This document shows positions 34,577-44,062 of a stretch of 64,000 bases of DNA, piece after piece; positions within the stretch are counted from its first letter, which is position 1, and each line of letters opens with the position of its first letter. Origin of the DNA: a virus. The position numbers and the translations under genes were made by a program. The stretch lies in the IMG/VR virus record IMGVR_UViG_3300039190_000120, positions 1-64,000 of that record; one strand, written 5' to 3'. The notes under the pieces are model-generated. The model did no database searches and was not told the DNA's origin. It saw only the letters and a list, made by a program, of their open reading frames with translations.

Positions 34577-34989
34577 TACAGGTCCTTTCGCACACGGAGC
34601 CATTCGTCCACTGCCAGCTCATGGAGGTAGCTGGAGTATCGTTTTGCAACCCGCTTCAGGTACTTGTATACAACGTAGGAGTCCCGGCAGTCAAGAGAAC
34701 CGGACACACGGCCTAGCAGTAAGTCAGAGGTCCTGATCACCTGACTTTGCACGTCCCATCGACCCCTCTCTGTCAGCCGGTATCCACCCTTACCATAAGG
34801 GATCACGGTGATAGAGCCTAGAAGGTCCATTTGAAAATGATTATCAACCCCCGCATGACGGTAGGTACCTAGAGCCAGACGAACTTCCGGCTCAGCTTGG
34901 TGTGCGAATAGATACCGATCAGCTTCGGCTTCAGCGAACAGCACGAGATCTCCCGGCTGGTACCTCTTAGTCTTGTGGAGTAGTGGCAT
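34576..34989 (-). CDS. Tandem paralogue 3 of unknown MPLLH family
   Basis: 137 residues from MPLLHKTKRYQPGDLVLF at 34989, preceded by GAGGGATAAC. It has IPYGKGGYR, LLGRVSGSLDCRDSY and KYLKRVAKRY. It is closest to paralogue 2 in the LGRVSG segment. A longer reading from 35127 would cross paralogue 2 and is rejected. Confidence 0.7.
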   Translation of the reverse strand: MPLLHKTKRYQPGDLVLFAEAEADRYLFAHQAEPEVRLALGTYRHAGVDNHFQMDLLGSITVIPYGKGGYRLTERGRWDVQSQVIRTSDLLLGRVSGSLDCRDSYVVYKYLKRVAKRYSSYLHELAVDEWLRVRKDL

Positions 34990-34990
34990 G

Positions 34991-35407
34991 TTATCCCTCG
35001 ATCTGCGTTGCAGCATACCACACTTGGAAACAGGAGTCGTAGATAGCTGCGTGGTATCTCTTAGCCACCCTACGGAGGTACTTTTCCATCGCATACGTGT
35101 CGGAGCAGTCAATCGTTCCTGACACACGGCCTAACAAGTCGGAGAACTCACCCCAGATTAGTGCCCTACCACCGCATGGATGCCGGTTAAGGAAACGGTA
35201 GCCTCCTGAGAGATAGGGAGTGATTGCGATACACGCCTGCCGGTAATGGAAAATACCCCCCATAGCAATCTCTTTGTGACGAGCCAAAACTAGAGTGGTC
35301 TCCGGCTCAGGCTCCATACCTACCTCAACATATACATGGGCCTGAGGCTCTGCTAAGACTATGAGATCACCCTTGTGGAGCTTCTCCGCTTTGTGAAGCA
35401 ATGGCAT
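34991..35407 (-). CDS. Tandem paralogue 2 of unknown MPLLH family
   Basis: 138 residues starting MPLLHKAEKLHKGDLIVLAE. Conserved parts: ITPYLSGGYR, DLLGRVSGTIDCSDTYA and KYLRRVAKRYHAAIYDSC. This copy is close to the family consensus. One base separates its stop from the start of paralogue 3. Confidence 0.7.
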   Translation of the reverse strand: MPLLHKAEKLHKGDLIVLAEPQAHVYVEVGMEPEPETTLVLARHKEIAMGGIFHYRQACIAITPYLSGGYRFLNRHPCGGRALIWGEFSDLLGRVSGTIDCSDTYAMEKYLRRVAKRYHAAIYDSCFQVWYAATQIEG

Positions 35408-35913
35408 TAGTAGCCCGGCTCTTCAAAAGGGGTGTAGTGGTAGACGTAATGAAGCTCTTCTTTGAAGAAGTCACGGTACCGCTTCGCCACGTTGCGGAGA
35501 TAGGCACGACAAGCATACGGATCTTGTGTGTCCAGCTTGCCCGCTACCGCTCCCATGACGGCATCAGATACTACCACGTCACCGAACATTTGTCGAGCCC
35601 TTCCCGAATAGTGATCAAAATACCGGCACACATAAGAGGAGGGGGTGATCTCCACATCTGCGATAATATTGACCGTGATAAGTTCCTGCTCCATCCACTG
35701 AATATCACGCATACCCTCTGGAGGTTGTAGCACGCGGGTAGACTGGTATTCAGCGACGGTGAGGGTGCCTACAGGAGTGACCTCGCTCCGTAAAAGAGAG
35801 GCCCACTCTCCAAAGACATTGGGCTCGTATGCTTCATCTTCCTCGAAGTCGGTGTAGTAGTAGACAATGAGGTCGCCCTCATAGTACCGATCACTCGGGT
35901 GAATCAAGGGCAT
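35407..35913 (-). CDS. Tandem paralogue 1 of unknown MPLLH family
   Basis: 168 residues starting MPLIHPSDRYYEGDLIVYYY, the longest and most divergent copy. The C-terminal DTQDPYACRAYLRNVAKRYRDFF keeps the family pattern; the middle carries an insertion of about 30 residues. It overlaps the upstream tail gene's stop by one base, so the array is translated together with structural genes. Confidence 0.7.
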   Translation of the reverse strand: MPLIHPSDRYYEGDLIVYYYTDFEEDEAYEPNVFGEWASLLRSEVTPVGTLTVAEYQSTRVLQPPEGMRDIQWMEQELITVNIIADVEITPSSYVCRYFDHYSGRARQMFGDVVVSDAVMGAVAGKLDTQDPYACRAYLRNVAKRYRDFFKEELHYVYHYTPFEEPGY

Positions 35914-37100
35914 TAAGACCTCTCAAGTCGCTGCTCATATCGAACAGTGAAGGACCAGTTATAGTCAAAGGTGAAGGGACTACTCTCAGAATGCGTGAGG
36001 GAGAAGGAATCGAAGGAGCCCGTGTAGATCGTGCCATCATAGAAGATGGACACAGCGCCCACAAGGGAGATCCGGTGATCCGTGTTGTAGATGTAGCCGT
36101 TACTCCGGTAGACCTGATACAGAGAGAGGAACTGCTGGTAAGCATAGGAGCCTTTCCTAGAGCCCACAGCAAGGCCGCCAGCCGGATTCCCCAAGCTATC
36201 CTTTCTGTTGATATAGAAGACGCCCACCTTACCACTAGCGTTGATCTTAGGCTGTTGCTCGCCCCAGAACTCAACGGTGAAGCCATCCCTCGTGTGGTTG
36301 GCATCGCTCACGATAAACTCGTAGCTCTTCGAGAACGTCTCCGGGTTCACGTACATGAAGAGCGGGGGGAGCTGTGACATATAGAGCGCCTGCTCACGCA
36401 AGAAGTCCAAATCATCCTGTACCCGTGAGCGTCGAGCCCTCTGAATGTCATTATTCTCGCTGAAAGGGTCTTCCAGCGCTCTTCGAGCTTTGCCCGTAAT
36501 CGGGGTATTCATCTCGGAGAGACGAGAGCCTGCTTCTCTAGAAGAGTTCTGGAACTGCTCATAGCGGTTACGCATCTCCGTCAGGTAGTAATTACGGGCA
36601 TCCTCTTGGCGCTGGTGCTTAATCAAAGCCTCTCCACCATCCAAGAACCGGGGGTCGTCTGCATCCAGACCGTCGTCATTGTAAGCCGGGACCTCTACCT
36701 CCATCGTCGTAGAGGGAGACGTGGCAACTACTTGATCTACAGTAGTCGTAGAAGCCCCCTTGGCATCCTCGGTGGAGAACCTCTCAGACATACCAGAGAG
36801 ACGGACATTGGCGGTCTGAGGAGAGGGTATCCTCTTGGTGGTCGTGTTGCCGGTGGGGAAGTTTCGGGGAGGCACGATAGAGATCATCATAGGAATCAGA
36901 GGACGCTTAGCGTGCCCCACTGACTGTACCGGACTAGGGAAGGCGTTGAAGTCGTAACCATGCCCCGTCACCAGACCGGAGTAGTATTCCACGACGGAAT
37001 TCGCCTTCTCGAAGCCTCGCTGAAGCTGTGGCTCTTGGTCCGGGTTGTACGTGTTACCGGTAAGGGCCTCTAGGATTTCTTCGGTGGTAGCCACAATCAA
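35913..37100 (-). CDS. Tail/baseplate structural protein
   Basis: 395 residues. A Ser/Thr- and Arg-rich middle (about 100-235) precedes a C-terminal domain from LFMYVNPETFSKSYEF to the end. That domain is related in order to the whole next gene: an N-terminal Y-N-P-x-S strand, a GYIYNT/GLIYDT helix end and a DG-IYTGSF/GGIYDGSF strand. Lying just downstream of the tape measure gene in transcription order, it may cap the tail tube or start the baseplate. Confidence 0.55.
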   Translation of the reverse strand: MIVATTEEILEALTGNTYNPDQEPQLQRGFEKANSVVEYYSGLVTGHGYDFNAFPSPVQSVGHAKRPLIPMMISIVPPRNFPTGNTTTKRIPSPQTANVRLSGMSERFSTEDAKGASTTTVDQVVATSPSTTMEVEVPAYNDDGLDADDPRFLDGGEALIKHQRQEDARNYYLTEMRNRYEQFQNSSREAGSRLSEMNTPITGKARRALEDPFSENNDIQRARRSRVQDDLDFLREQALYMSQLPPLFMYVNPETFSKSYEFIVSDANHTRDGFTVEFWGEQQPKINASGKVGVFYINRKDSLGNPAGGLAVGSRKGSYAYQQFLSLYQVYRSNGYIYNTDHRISLVGAVSIFYDGTIYTGSFDSFSLTHSESSPFTFDYNWSFTVRYEQRLERS

Positions 37101-37108
37101 GGCTCCTA

Positions 37109-37660
37109 TTAAGTGATCAGGTTGACAACCTCTTCCTCTGCCCGGAAAGCGAAGTCCCCGGAGAGCATGAAGGGTTGGGAGGACGACTCACTGACATTGA
37201 AGCTGCGGAATGAGCCGTCGTAAATGCCGCCCTCGAAGATCATTCGGATGCGGCCACGGTACTGCACATTGCCTTGGGTGTCGTAAATGAGACCGTTGTT
37301 ATGGAAGAGATCGAGGAGGTGGTGGAACTTCTCGTAGGCGATCGTCTCTCGGCGGTTCTGTACCGCGAGCCCCGTGTCCACGTTGATGAAGGCACCGGAC
37401 ACGATTTCGGCACTTACGTCCACGAGCTGATCCCCGAAGTGTTGTTCATGCCAACCGCCCCTCGTCTGGATACGCTCAACCACCTTTGAGTAGTTGAGGC
37501 TCAGGGAGGTGGGGTTGATATGAAGGTACAGCGCCTCTGGAAGCAGAAGGCTCTCGTAGTCAATAGAGAGCACCTGAAACAGGAGGGGGATCTTATCTCC
37601 TCCGTCAGTGGGGCCTCCGAAAGCACTCGGGATCGAGGCGTTAGAATATCCTGTTGGCAT
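37109..37660 (-). CDS. Tail/baseplate protein, relative of the previous gene
   Basis: 183 residues. It consists only of the domain found at the C-terminus of the neighbouring protein: LYLHINPTSLSLNYSK, FHNNGLIYDT and FEGGIYDGSFRSFNVSESS. This points to an old duplication in the tube/hub junction. It begins 12 bases after the tape measure stop. Confidence 0.55.
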   Translation of the reverse strand: MPTGYSNASIPSAFGGPTDGGDKIPLLFQVLSIDYESLLLPEALYLHINPTSLSLNYSKVVERIQTRGGWHEQHFGDQLVDVSAEIVSGAFINVDTGLAVQNRRETIAYEKFHHLLDLFHNNGLIYDTQGNVQYRGRIRMIFEGGIYDGSFRSFNVSESSSQPFMLSGDFAFRAEEEVVNLIT

Positions 37661-37671
37661 GACTTACCTCC

Positions 37672-40600
37672 TTATGACATACTGCGGGCTCGTTCCCATT
37701 CCTCAAGTACCTTGAGGATGGTCCGGCGGATCTCACTCTGGTTCCCGCCGTTGATGAAGAAGTTGGCGTGCATCGTGTTTCCACCACCCCCACCACCGCC
37801 ACTCGAACCACCGGATGCTCCAGCCTTTTTGAGAAGCTCGGGTACGAACTGACCCTTAGAACCGGCCACCGTATTAGCGAGGGATTCTTGATCAACCACA
37901 ATGTCGCCCGGCTGTAGGCTCAGGAAGGGGATACCCTTCGTCATAATACGAGCATCACCGGCTTCTTTGGGCTTAGCAGGCCTGATCCCGTAAGAGTCCA
38001 CAATATCCTTCGCAAGAGGATTGTTCTCGAACATCTTGATGGCATCTTTATTGCCTGCCTGATATTCGTTAACCAAGTGCGCTGCCTCATCCCTAGAGAC
38101 CTCGAAATCTGCTGCCAAGTCTGATACAGCTTGTTTGTAGGTCTGGGCTTTAATCTGCCGGTCAACCAGCTTCTTAATCGCCTTGTCAGAAAGCATGATA
38201 CCTTTTTCTTCCAGCACTGCCTTCGTTTCCTTTTGTATCGTCTCAGAGTCCTCTGCAAAAACATTGCCCTCGTCCAGCTTCTTTTTCATCACCTCGTCCA
38301 GCTCGTCACGAGCCTGAGACAGCATGATGGCCTCGTCTAGAAGTTTTTTGAGGTCCTCCCCCTCGTAGGTCTTACCGTCTCTGATAACCTTCGTTAGCTT
38401 TCCATAGTTTTTATCTTTTCGTCCACGGAAGTTGTCTACCCATTCATCCCCATACTTGAACCTCTTAGTTCCGTCAGCGAGGCTTTGGTCAAGCAATGCC
38501 TTCCCGGATGCAGCGTGTTTGTCATACTCTTCCCGTGATTTGATTCCAGTACGGGCAGAGCGTCCAGCATCCTCAATCCCCATCCCGGAATCTAGCAGGC
38601 GGCGCTCTGCTGCGTTCTGACGGAGAGAGCCCTCCAGCTCTGCTATCCGCTCACGAGCAGCGGTGGCACTATCTTCATCGCCATCCTCCTGAGCCAGTTT
38701 TAGAGTCTCTCTCGCAGAACGGAGGCCTCGTCGAGTTTCGGCATCCTCCTTCATCAGGTTGACCCGGCGCTCCTTCTCGGGACCTTGCCCCCCAAAGAAG
38801 TCGACGATAGCGCTGTAAATGTCCAACACTACCTCGTAGATCCCGGATACTAGATCCATCATCTTGTACTTGAGGGTGTCCAGCATGGACCTCTGCATAT
38901 CAGCCTGCTTTTCAGCCAGAGTCTTCTGGTTCTTCTGCTCTTCCAGCATCTCCTCCTGTTTATCCTTCGTCATGTACTCCATCAAGTCGGACCAGTTCAT
39001 GTTCTGTAGTTCAGCGGCCTCTACAGAATAGCCCATCTTCTCAGCCATCTCTTGGAAGGACTCAGGATCTTCTGCGGCGGCCTGACGGAGAAGCTCAAGA
39101 TCACCGGACATAGAGGACTTGAGGCTCTTGAGCATACGAAGCTGGTCCTCACTGTATCCCTGTGACTCGGCAAGAACAGAGTTGATGTTCTCCAGCGGCA
39201 TCCCCAGCTTCCCTGTGAGGTCTCCAATCTGGAGTGCAATCTGATCTCCCAGAGCGAAGTCTCCCATGATACCCTGAAGCTCCAGCTCATTGTTCTTGTC
39301 GGCCTCTAAGATACGGCGGTACTTGTCAAACTTCTCGCCGGTCTTGTTGTCGAGGCGGTTGAGTGTGGCGTCAAGCATGTTCTTTTGCTTGGCCGTCATC
39401 TTTTCCATCGCACCCTCAAAGCCGAACTTATCAAAGAGCTTCTCAGCACCTCCACCCATCTTCTCAAAGGCTTTCTGAATCACCTGAGGATCGAGGGACT
39501 TCTCCACCGACTTCTGGGCCTTTTCAGCCATCTTAGCTACTTTGCTAATGCCGTTAACCGCGATCATCGAGACACGCTCGACGGCAGACATATTTTTGAT
39601 TGCTGTGGATAGCGTCTGGACAAAATCTTCGGCACTCTTGGCGTCCATGATATTGGTGAGCTTGCTGAAGAGGGCCGCCGTCTCTTGGATCTTGTAGTTG
39701 TAGAGGCCCATCTCACCTACCACATTCTGGACGGTGGAGTAGAACTTCTTGGTACTCACACCGGCCTCTTGTGCAAATGAGATCACCTGAGTCATGGTAT
39801 CCATCGCCTCGTCAAACGACTGCTGTGTTACATCACCCAAGGTACCAATCAGCTCGGCAGCCTCGGTGGCATCCACACCAAGTGCTAGCGCTCGGGTCTG
39901 AACCTCCATCAGCATTTCCTTTGAGCTGACACCTTCATCACGAATATCCCCCATAAGCATACCAGCTTCATGGAGGCCAGTCGTAATACCCGCCATCTCT
40001 TCGGGATCTAGACCCATCATCCGAAGGTCCATATCCGTCATGACGGTATTACGGAACTCACGCATAGCCTCTTCTGAGTCTGCCAGCTTGTCCTCAAAGT
40101 TCGTGTAGTTGGTAGAGGCCATCTCCACGAGCGAGACGTTCTTGAGCATGGACTTGTTGATGTCCTTGACCTTGGCGTCTAGATCTAGGAACAGCTTGAC
40201 AATGGTGCCAATAGCTCCTGCAGCGATAGCCAGAGGACCGGCGATCTTGGCAAACTTACCTAGCGCTCCTGCCAGCTTACCTGCGGTGCCCCCAGCACCC
40301 CCCTTCATCTGGGCATCAAAGGCTCGCTTCTGGCCCTGCTCCCCGATGTTTTTAGCCCCGGACCCCAAGGTCTGTGCAAACCCCTTCACATCGCCCGACC
40401 GGAGAGCTTGGATAGCGTTCATACCGCCGCCCAGAGCATCCCCGCTCAGGTCTGCTAGGGACTTTTTCTCGGTATTGACGAGCTTATCAAACTCCTTCTG
40501 GTGCTTCTCAAAGACCTTTCCCGTCTGGGCCATCTCGAAGGCATAGGCCTTCTTGATCTCTGCGAACCTCTCTTTGGCGGCCTTCTTGGAGTCCTCGTCA

Positions 40601-40932
40601 CCGGCCTGCATCACCTTGGCAAGACCGTCCATCTCCCCTTTCATATCCCGTAGACGCTTCTCTTGGCGGCGCATCTTGCCGGAGCTGAACATACCTCCCC
40701 ATTCTTTGGATGCACTGGAGATAGACCCCTCTAGCTCCGTGATGGAGCTGCGCATCCCCATAAACTGATTTTCCAGAGAGGCATTAGACTTCTTACCCTC
40801 CGAAGAGAATTCTTGGAAAGTAGAGAGCGCCCCTTTCAGTGACCTCTCGACATTACCAAACTGCTTCTCGACGGAGGCAGCACCCTGCTGCTCCACCTCG
40901 AAAATCAACTTTGTCAGTTCTTGATCAGCCAT
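37672..40932 (-). CDS. Tail tape measure protein
   Basis: 1086 residues, setting tail length and lying inside the tube until DNA ejection. Long coiled coils flank a hydrophobic central segment (about 214-250; KLAGALGKFAKIAGPLAIAAG). There are repeated Met-rich helices (for example LDPEEMAGITTGLHEAGML) and a Gly-rich C-terminus (SGGSSGGGGGGGN). It lies directly downstream of two chaperone-like genes, the usual arrangement. Confidence 0.8.
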   Translation of the reverse strand: MADQELTKLIFEVEQQGAASVEKQFGNVERSLKGALSTFQEFSSEGKKSNASLENQFMGMRSSITELEGSISSASKEWGGMFSSGKMRRQEKRLRDMKGEMDGLAKVMQAGDEDSKKAAKERFAEIKKAYAFEMAQTGKVFEKHQKEFDKLVNTEKKSLADLSGDALGGGMNAIQALRSGDVKGFAQTLGSGAKNIGEQGQKRAFDAQMKGGAGGTAGKLAGALGKFAKIAGPLAIAAGAIGTIVKLFLDLDAKVKDINKSMLKNVSLVEMASTNYTNFEDKLADSEEAMREFRNTVMTDMDLRMMGLDPEEMAGITTGLHEAGMLMGDIRDEGVSSKEMLMEVQTRALALGVDATEAAELIGTLGDVTQQSFDEAMDTMTQVISFAQEAGVSTKKFYSTVQNVVGEMGLYNYKIQETAALFSKLTNIMDAKSAEDFVQTLSTAIKNMSAVERVSMIAVNGISKVAKMAEKAQKSVEKSLDPQVIQKAFEKMGGGAEKLFDKFGFEGAMEKMTAKQKNMLDATLNRLDNKTGEKFDKYRRILEADKNNELELQGIMGDFALGDQIALQIGDLTGKLGMPLENINSVLAESQGYSEDQLRMLKSLKSSMSGDLELLRQAAAEDPESFQEMAEKMGYSVEAAELQNMNWSDLMEYMTKDKQEEMLEEQKNQKTLAEKQADMQRSMLDTLKYKMMDLVSGIYEVVLDIYSAIVDFFGGQGPEKERRVNLMKEDAETRRGLRSARETLKLAQEDGDEDSATAARERIAELEGSLRQNAAERRLLDSGMGIEDAGRSARTGIKSREEYDKHAASGKALLDQSLADGTKRFKYGDEWVDNFRGRKDKNYGKLTKVIRDGKTYEGEDLKKLLDEAIMLSQARDELDEVMKKKLDEGNVFAEDSETIQKETKAVLEEKGIMLSDKAIKKLVDRQIKAQTYKQAVSDLAADFEVSRDEAAHLVNEYQAGNKDAIKMFENNPLAKDIVDSYGIRPAKPKEAGDARIMTKGIPFLSLQPGDIVVDQESLANTVAGSKGQFVPELLKKAGASGGSSGGGGGGGNTMHANFFINGGNQSEIRRTILKVLEEWERARSMS

Positions 40933-40946
40933 ATAGGTACGTTAGG

Positions 40947-42131
40947 TTAGGACTCGTCATCCCACTCAGAGCGTGGGTAGGACGGGCGCATTTGGTTAAG
41001 GTCATCGGAGACCCGCTCATAATGCTCACGTATGAGTGGATTCTCGGTAGACGGCTCTTCTTCTGGCTGCGTAGGTCGCCTATCAGCGGGGACGTCCTCT
41101 TCATCAATGAATCCCCACCGCAATAGAGCCGCCTCACGCTCCTCTACAGACGGCTGTTCCTCAGAGTCCCTGAGACGCTTCCTACGCTCGTAGTCCGTCA
41201 TATCTAGGTAGTCCGCAATCTCGTCTTCTGAGTATCCCTCACGTACAACACGGGGCTCCTCATGGCCTTTAGAGTCACGGCGCTCGACCGCTTTACGACG
41301 GCGCTCCTCCTGCTCATGCTTCTGTTTGAGGTAGGCATCCCGGACCTTCTTCTGGTGCTGCTCAATGATCCAATCGTGGAAGTCCTTCTCTTCCCGGTTA
41401 GCCCTTTCCATCTGGTCAAGAAGCTCTTCGGCTGTTTCGTTGGTAATGCGGATCTGATTGTTGGTGGTAACGAGGCCCGGATCTCTCCCCTCGTAGAGCG
41501 CTTCCCTACGCTTCTCCCGCTGCTTCATCTGCTTGCGGTCCGACTGGTCCATCTCTTTGATCTGCTTAGGAGCGTGCGGACTGACGCTGAACTTGGCAAG
41601 CTGGTACCTCTGGAGGTACTCTTCCTCTGCGTCCTCCATCGTATTGAAGTAGACCCACAGGCGTTGGTGCATGTTGACACCCATATGCTCCGTACCCTCA
41701 AAGCCGGTGCATCTGGGGTCACAGGGAGAATTACCCTTGAGCATGTACCACGACTGGCGGCTCTGGGGACCATAGGAATACCCCTCTACCATCCTTAGGC
41801 ACGACGCAGCTCTCCTGTTGATATTGTCAGCACAGGTGAGGAGAGCGATCAACACCCGGTCGGGCAGAGACATATAGATCTCTGCTAAGGTGGGTACATG
41901 CTTCCTTCTCTCGGGGAGGATGCTTTCGTGGTTGAAAAAGAGGGTGGAGTACGCCAAGAAAAAAGAGGCCTGACGCTTCCAACCCTCCTCTTCGGAATAG
42001 GATTGGAGGTCGATCAGCTCGTATTCAGATTGATTCACGGTCTTGAGGACGATAGGCACTCCAGCCACATCGACCTCAGTTGTCAAGAATCCTCGGTACA
42101 GGAGTTTCTCAAGGCGGTTATAATCGGGCAT
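40947..42131 (-). CDS. Probable tail assembly chaperone, second gene
   Basis: 394 residues between another chaperone-like gene and the tape measure gene. The N-terminal 180 residues are a compact, Cys-containing domain (including NSPCDPRCTGF); the rest is long charged helix rich in Glu and Arg. In many tailed phages two chaperone products lie here and are joined by a frameshift; here they are separate with a 20-base gap. The assignment is by position. Confidence 0.5.
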   Translation of the reverse strand: MPDYNRLEKLLYRGFLTTEVDVAGVPIVLKTVNQSEYELIDLQSYSEEEGWKRQASFFLAYSTLFFNHESILPERRKHVPTLAEIYMSLPDRVLIALLTCADNINRRAASCLRMVEGYSYGPQSRQSWYMLKGNSPCDPRCTGFEGTEHMGVNMHQRLWVYFNTMEDAEEEYLQRYQLAKFSVSPHAPKQIKEMDQSDRKQMKQREKRREALYEGRDPGLVTTNNQIRITNETAEELLDQMERANREEKDFHDWIIEQHQKKVRDAYLKQKHEQEERRRKAVERRDSKGHEEPRVVREGYSEDEIADYLDMTDYERRKRLRDSEEQPSVEEREAALLRWGFIDEEDVPADRRPTQPEEEPSTENPLIREHYERVSDDLNQMRPSYPRSEWDDES

Positions 42132-42151
42132 ATCATTGATCCCCTACCCCC

Positions 42152-43363
42152 TTAGTGTTCCTTGAAGTGGGGATTCTCGTTACCTTTAGGTGGCTGATTG
42201 AAGGAGTCCTCTCCCTCTTCCTTACCCTGCTGAGTGCGGCGGTTGAGGCGCTGGGGGTTGGCCTTCTCAAACCCCTCTGCTATCGGCAGATCACTCGTGT
42301 CAATCTGAGACTTGCGGACAACCGGTGCTTGCTGTGCCTGCTGCTGGGAAGGTAAGTTCCCTTCTTCCACACGAGGGGTCACACGGTTCAGAGGCTGCCG
42401 ACGTCTCTTGTTGAGGTTCGCCTGTGCATCTTGTTGGCGTCTACTATTCACGGGCTCCTGTGGGCGCTCTTCCTGCGGGGCTCCACCGTTACGCTCCTGC
42501 AAGATCTTCTCTTGCTCTTCAAAGTAGGCCTGCTCCTCTTCCGTGTAGGGAGTTTCGGGATCGTCAAGACGGATAAACCTTCCTCCGTCCTCTTGGGGTT
42601 CCTGAGGTGGTGCTGGCTCGTCAGGTACCTGTGAGCTTTCGTGCTCTACACTGATCGAGCCTCCTTCCATTTCCCTTTCCGCTAAGGCCTGTCGAGCTTC
42701 CTCTTCTGTGAGTGACCCAAACAGGGACCCCCTCAGATCATTTTCACTAAGATCCTCGCTTGGTTCTTTGGCAACACCAAGCTCCTCTTCCTCAGGCTCA
42801 GCCTCTGCGGGATACAGCTCGTCCTCACGGCCCAGCTCTTTGTAAAGCTCTTCACGGCGCTTCTCAACACGACGTAGCTCTTCTTCCGGGTCACGGAACT
42901 TGATCTTCTCTGCGGCCTTTTCCTCCGACTCAGACAGCATATCTGCATACTTGTTATGGAGGGCGTCGATCACGGAGGGGTCCATATCGTAGAGGAGATG
43001 GCGCACAAAAACGTGCTTCTCCATCTTGAGGGGAACACCTTCTTCATTGACCTCTCCGGTTTCGATATACTCGATGCCTCGAAAGTCAATATCACCGATA
43101 CGCATAATGGCGTGAGTAAGAGGCTCTGCCTTACGGACTGCGAAGAAGTCCATCGTAGCGTCGATGGCAATCGACTCTGCCTCTTCCTCGTACTGATCCA
43201 TGTAGGATGCGACGTACTGGTTGACCAGCTTGTGTTCACCCTGTTTGAGGGTTCGCAGGTCGATCTCCATGCCGTGGATCTCGACGGTATCTTCTAGGAT
43301 ACCTAGATTTTGGAACTTGCTTAGGCCGTTTTTGATACGGTCAAAGGTAAGGACGTTACTCAT
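42152..43363 (-). CDS. Probable tail assembly chaperone, first gene
   Basis: 403 residues. A folded N-terminal part (about 1-150; VEIHGMEIDLRTLKQGEHKLVNQY) is followed by a low-complexity, Glu/Pro/Gln-rich tail that looks disordered. Similar in plan to the following gene. Expected to wrap the tape measure protein before tube assembly. The assignment is by position and composition. Confidence 0.5.
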   Translation of the reverse strand: MSNVLTFDRIKNGLSKFQNLGILEDTVEIHGMEIDLRTLKQGEHKLVNQYVASYMDQYEEEAESIAIDATMDFFAVRKAEPLTHAIMRIGDIDFRGIEYIETGEVNEEGVPLKMEKHVFVRHLLYDMDPSVIDALHNKYADMLSESEEKAAEKIKFRDPEEELRRVEKRREELYKELGREDELYPAEAEPEEEELGVAKEPSEDLSENDLRGSLFGSLTEEEARQALAEREMEGGSISVEHESSQVPDEPAPPQEPQEDGGRFIRLDDPETPYTEEEQAYFEEQEKILQERNGGAPQEERPQEPVNSRRQQDAQANLNKRRRQPLNRVTPRVEEGNLPSQQQAQQAPVVRKSQIDTSDLPIAEGFEKANPQRLNRRTQQGKEEGEDSFNQPPKGNENPHFKEH

Positions 43364-43393
43364 TGGATTCCTCTACTCAAAGGGAGAATACTC

Positions 43394-44062
43394 TCACAGA
43401 TAATCTTCGACGCCTTCAAACTGGCGGTCATACTCTTCGACGAGCTGCTTGAAAATGCCTAGCTCTTTCATGTTGGCGATCTTTTCGCCTTCATCGGAGT
43501 TAGGCCACTTGTACTCAGCACCATGCAATAAAAGCTCATAACCGGCACCACCGGGGTCGAGGATATAAGGTCCCCACACCTCACTATAGCGGCGGGAGTG
43601 ATAAGTGAGCCCTACCACCTTGTCAGTACGCCCAAGCGGGTCAATGGGACGGTTCTTGAAGACGCTTACTGTGATGCCCTCGTACACACCGAAAGCCGGA
43701 ACATCGAGGTGATCTTGCCACGTCTGAATCACTGCATTGACGAGCTTACGCATCAAGTAGGGAGGGACGTAGTAATCATCACCATGAAAAGAAAACTTGA
43801 CGCCCGACACTGAATACTCGAACTTGGCACGTTGATAGTACCACGTGATGGCCCTCACAAAGATACCAGCACCCACTACAGTGACGCCTGCTGTTGACCA
43901 GACGAGGCCCGGATCGTTGAAATCTAGGGCAGCCCAGATGGTGCACAGGATACCAATGATGGTAAAGGCTCCTGCCGTCCAGCTCATATTACGAGCGAAC
44001 CGGAGGCGCTTGGCATCCTCATTGGGTACCGGATACTTGTCTGCGGTAAGTAGCTTCGACAT
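43394..44062 (-). CDS. Membrane-anchored hypothetical protein
   Basis: 222 residues. Two membrane segments (about 27-47 and 54-76) are followed by a soluble domain with aromatic-rich strands (FSFHGDDYYVPPYLMRKLVNA, an H-W-x-x-H-like WQDHLDVPAFGVYEG). It starts one base into the stop of the intein-bearing gene. A membrane protein inside the tail block is unusual; it might act at the baseplate or during ejection. Confidence 0.55.
   Translation of the reverse strand: MSKLLTADKYPVPNEDAKRLRFARNMSWTAGAFTIIGILCTIWAALDFNDPGLVWSTAGVTVVGAGIFVRAITWYYQRAKFEYSVSGVKFSFHGDDYYVPPYLMRKLVNAVIQTWQDHLDVPAFGVYEGITVSVFKNRPIDPLGRTDKVVGLTYHSRRYSEVWGPYILDPGGAGYELLLHGAEYKWPNSDEGEKIANMKELGIFKQLVEEYDRQFEGVEDYL

Noticed and set aside
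40947-43363. Programmed frameshift joining the two chaperone-like genes
   Set aside because: Both frames end normally, with a 20-base gap and separate starts; no slippery run was seen at the first gene's end.
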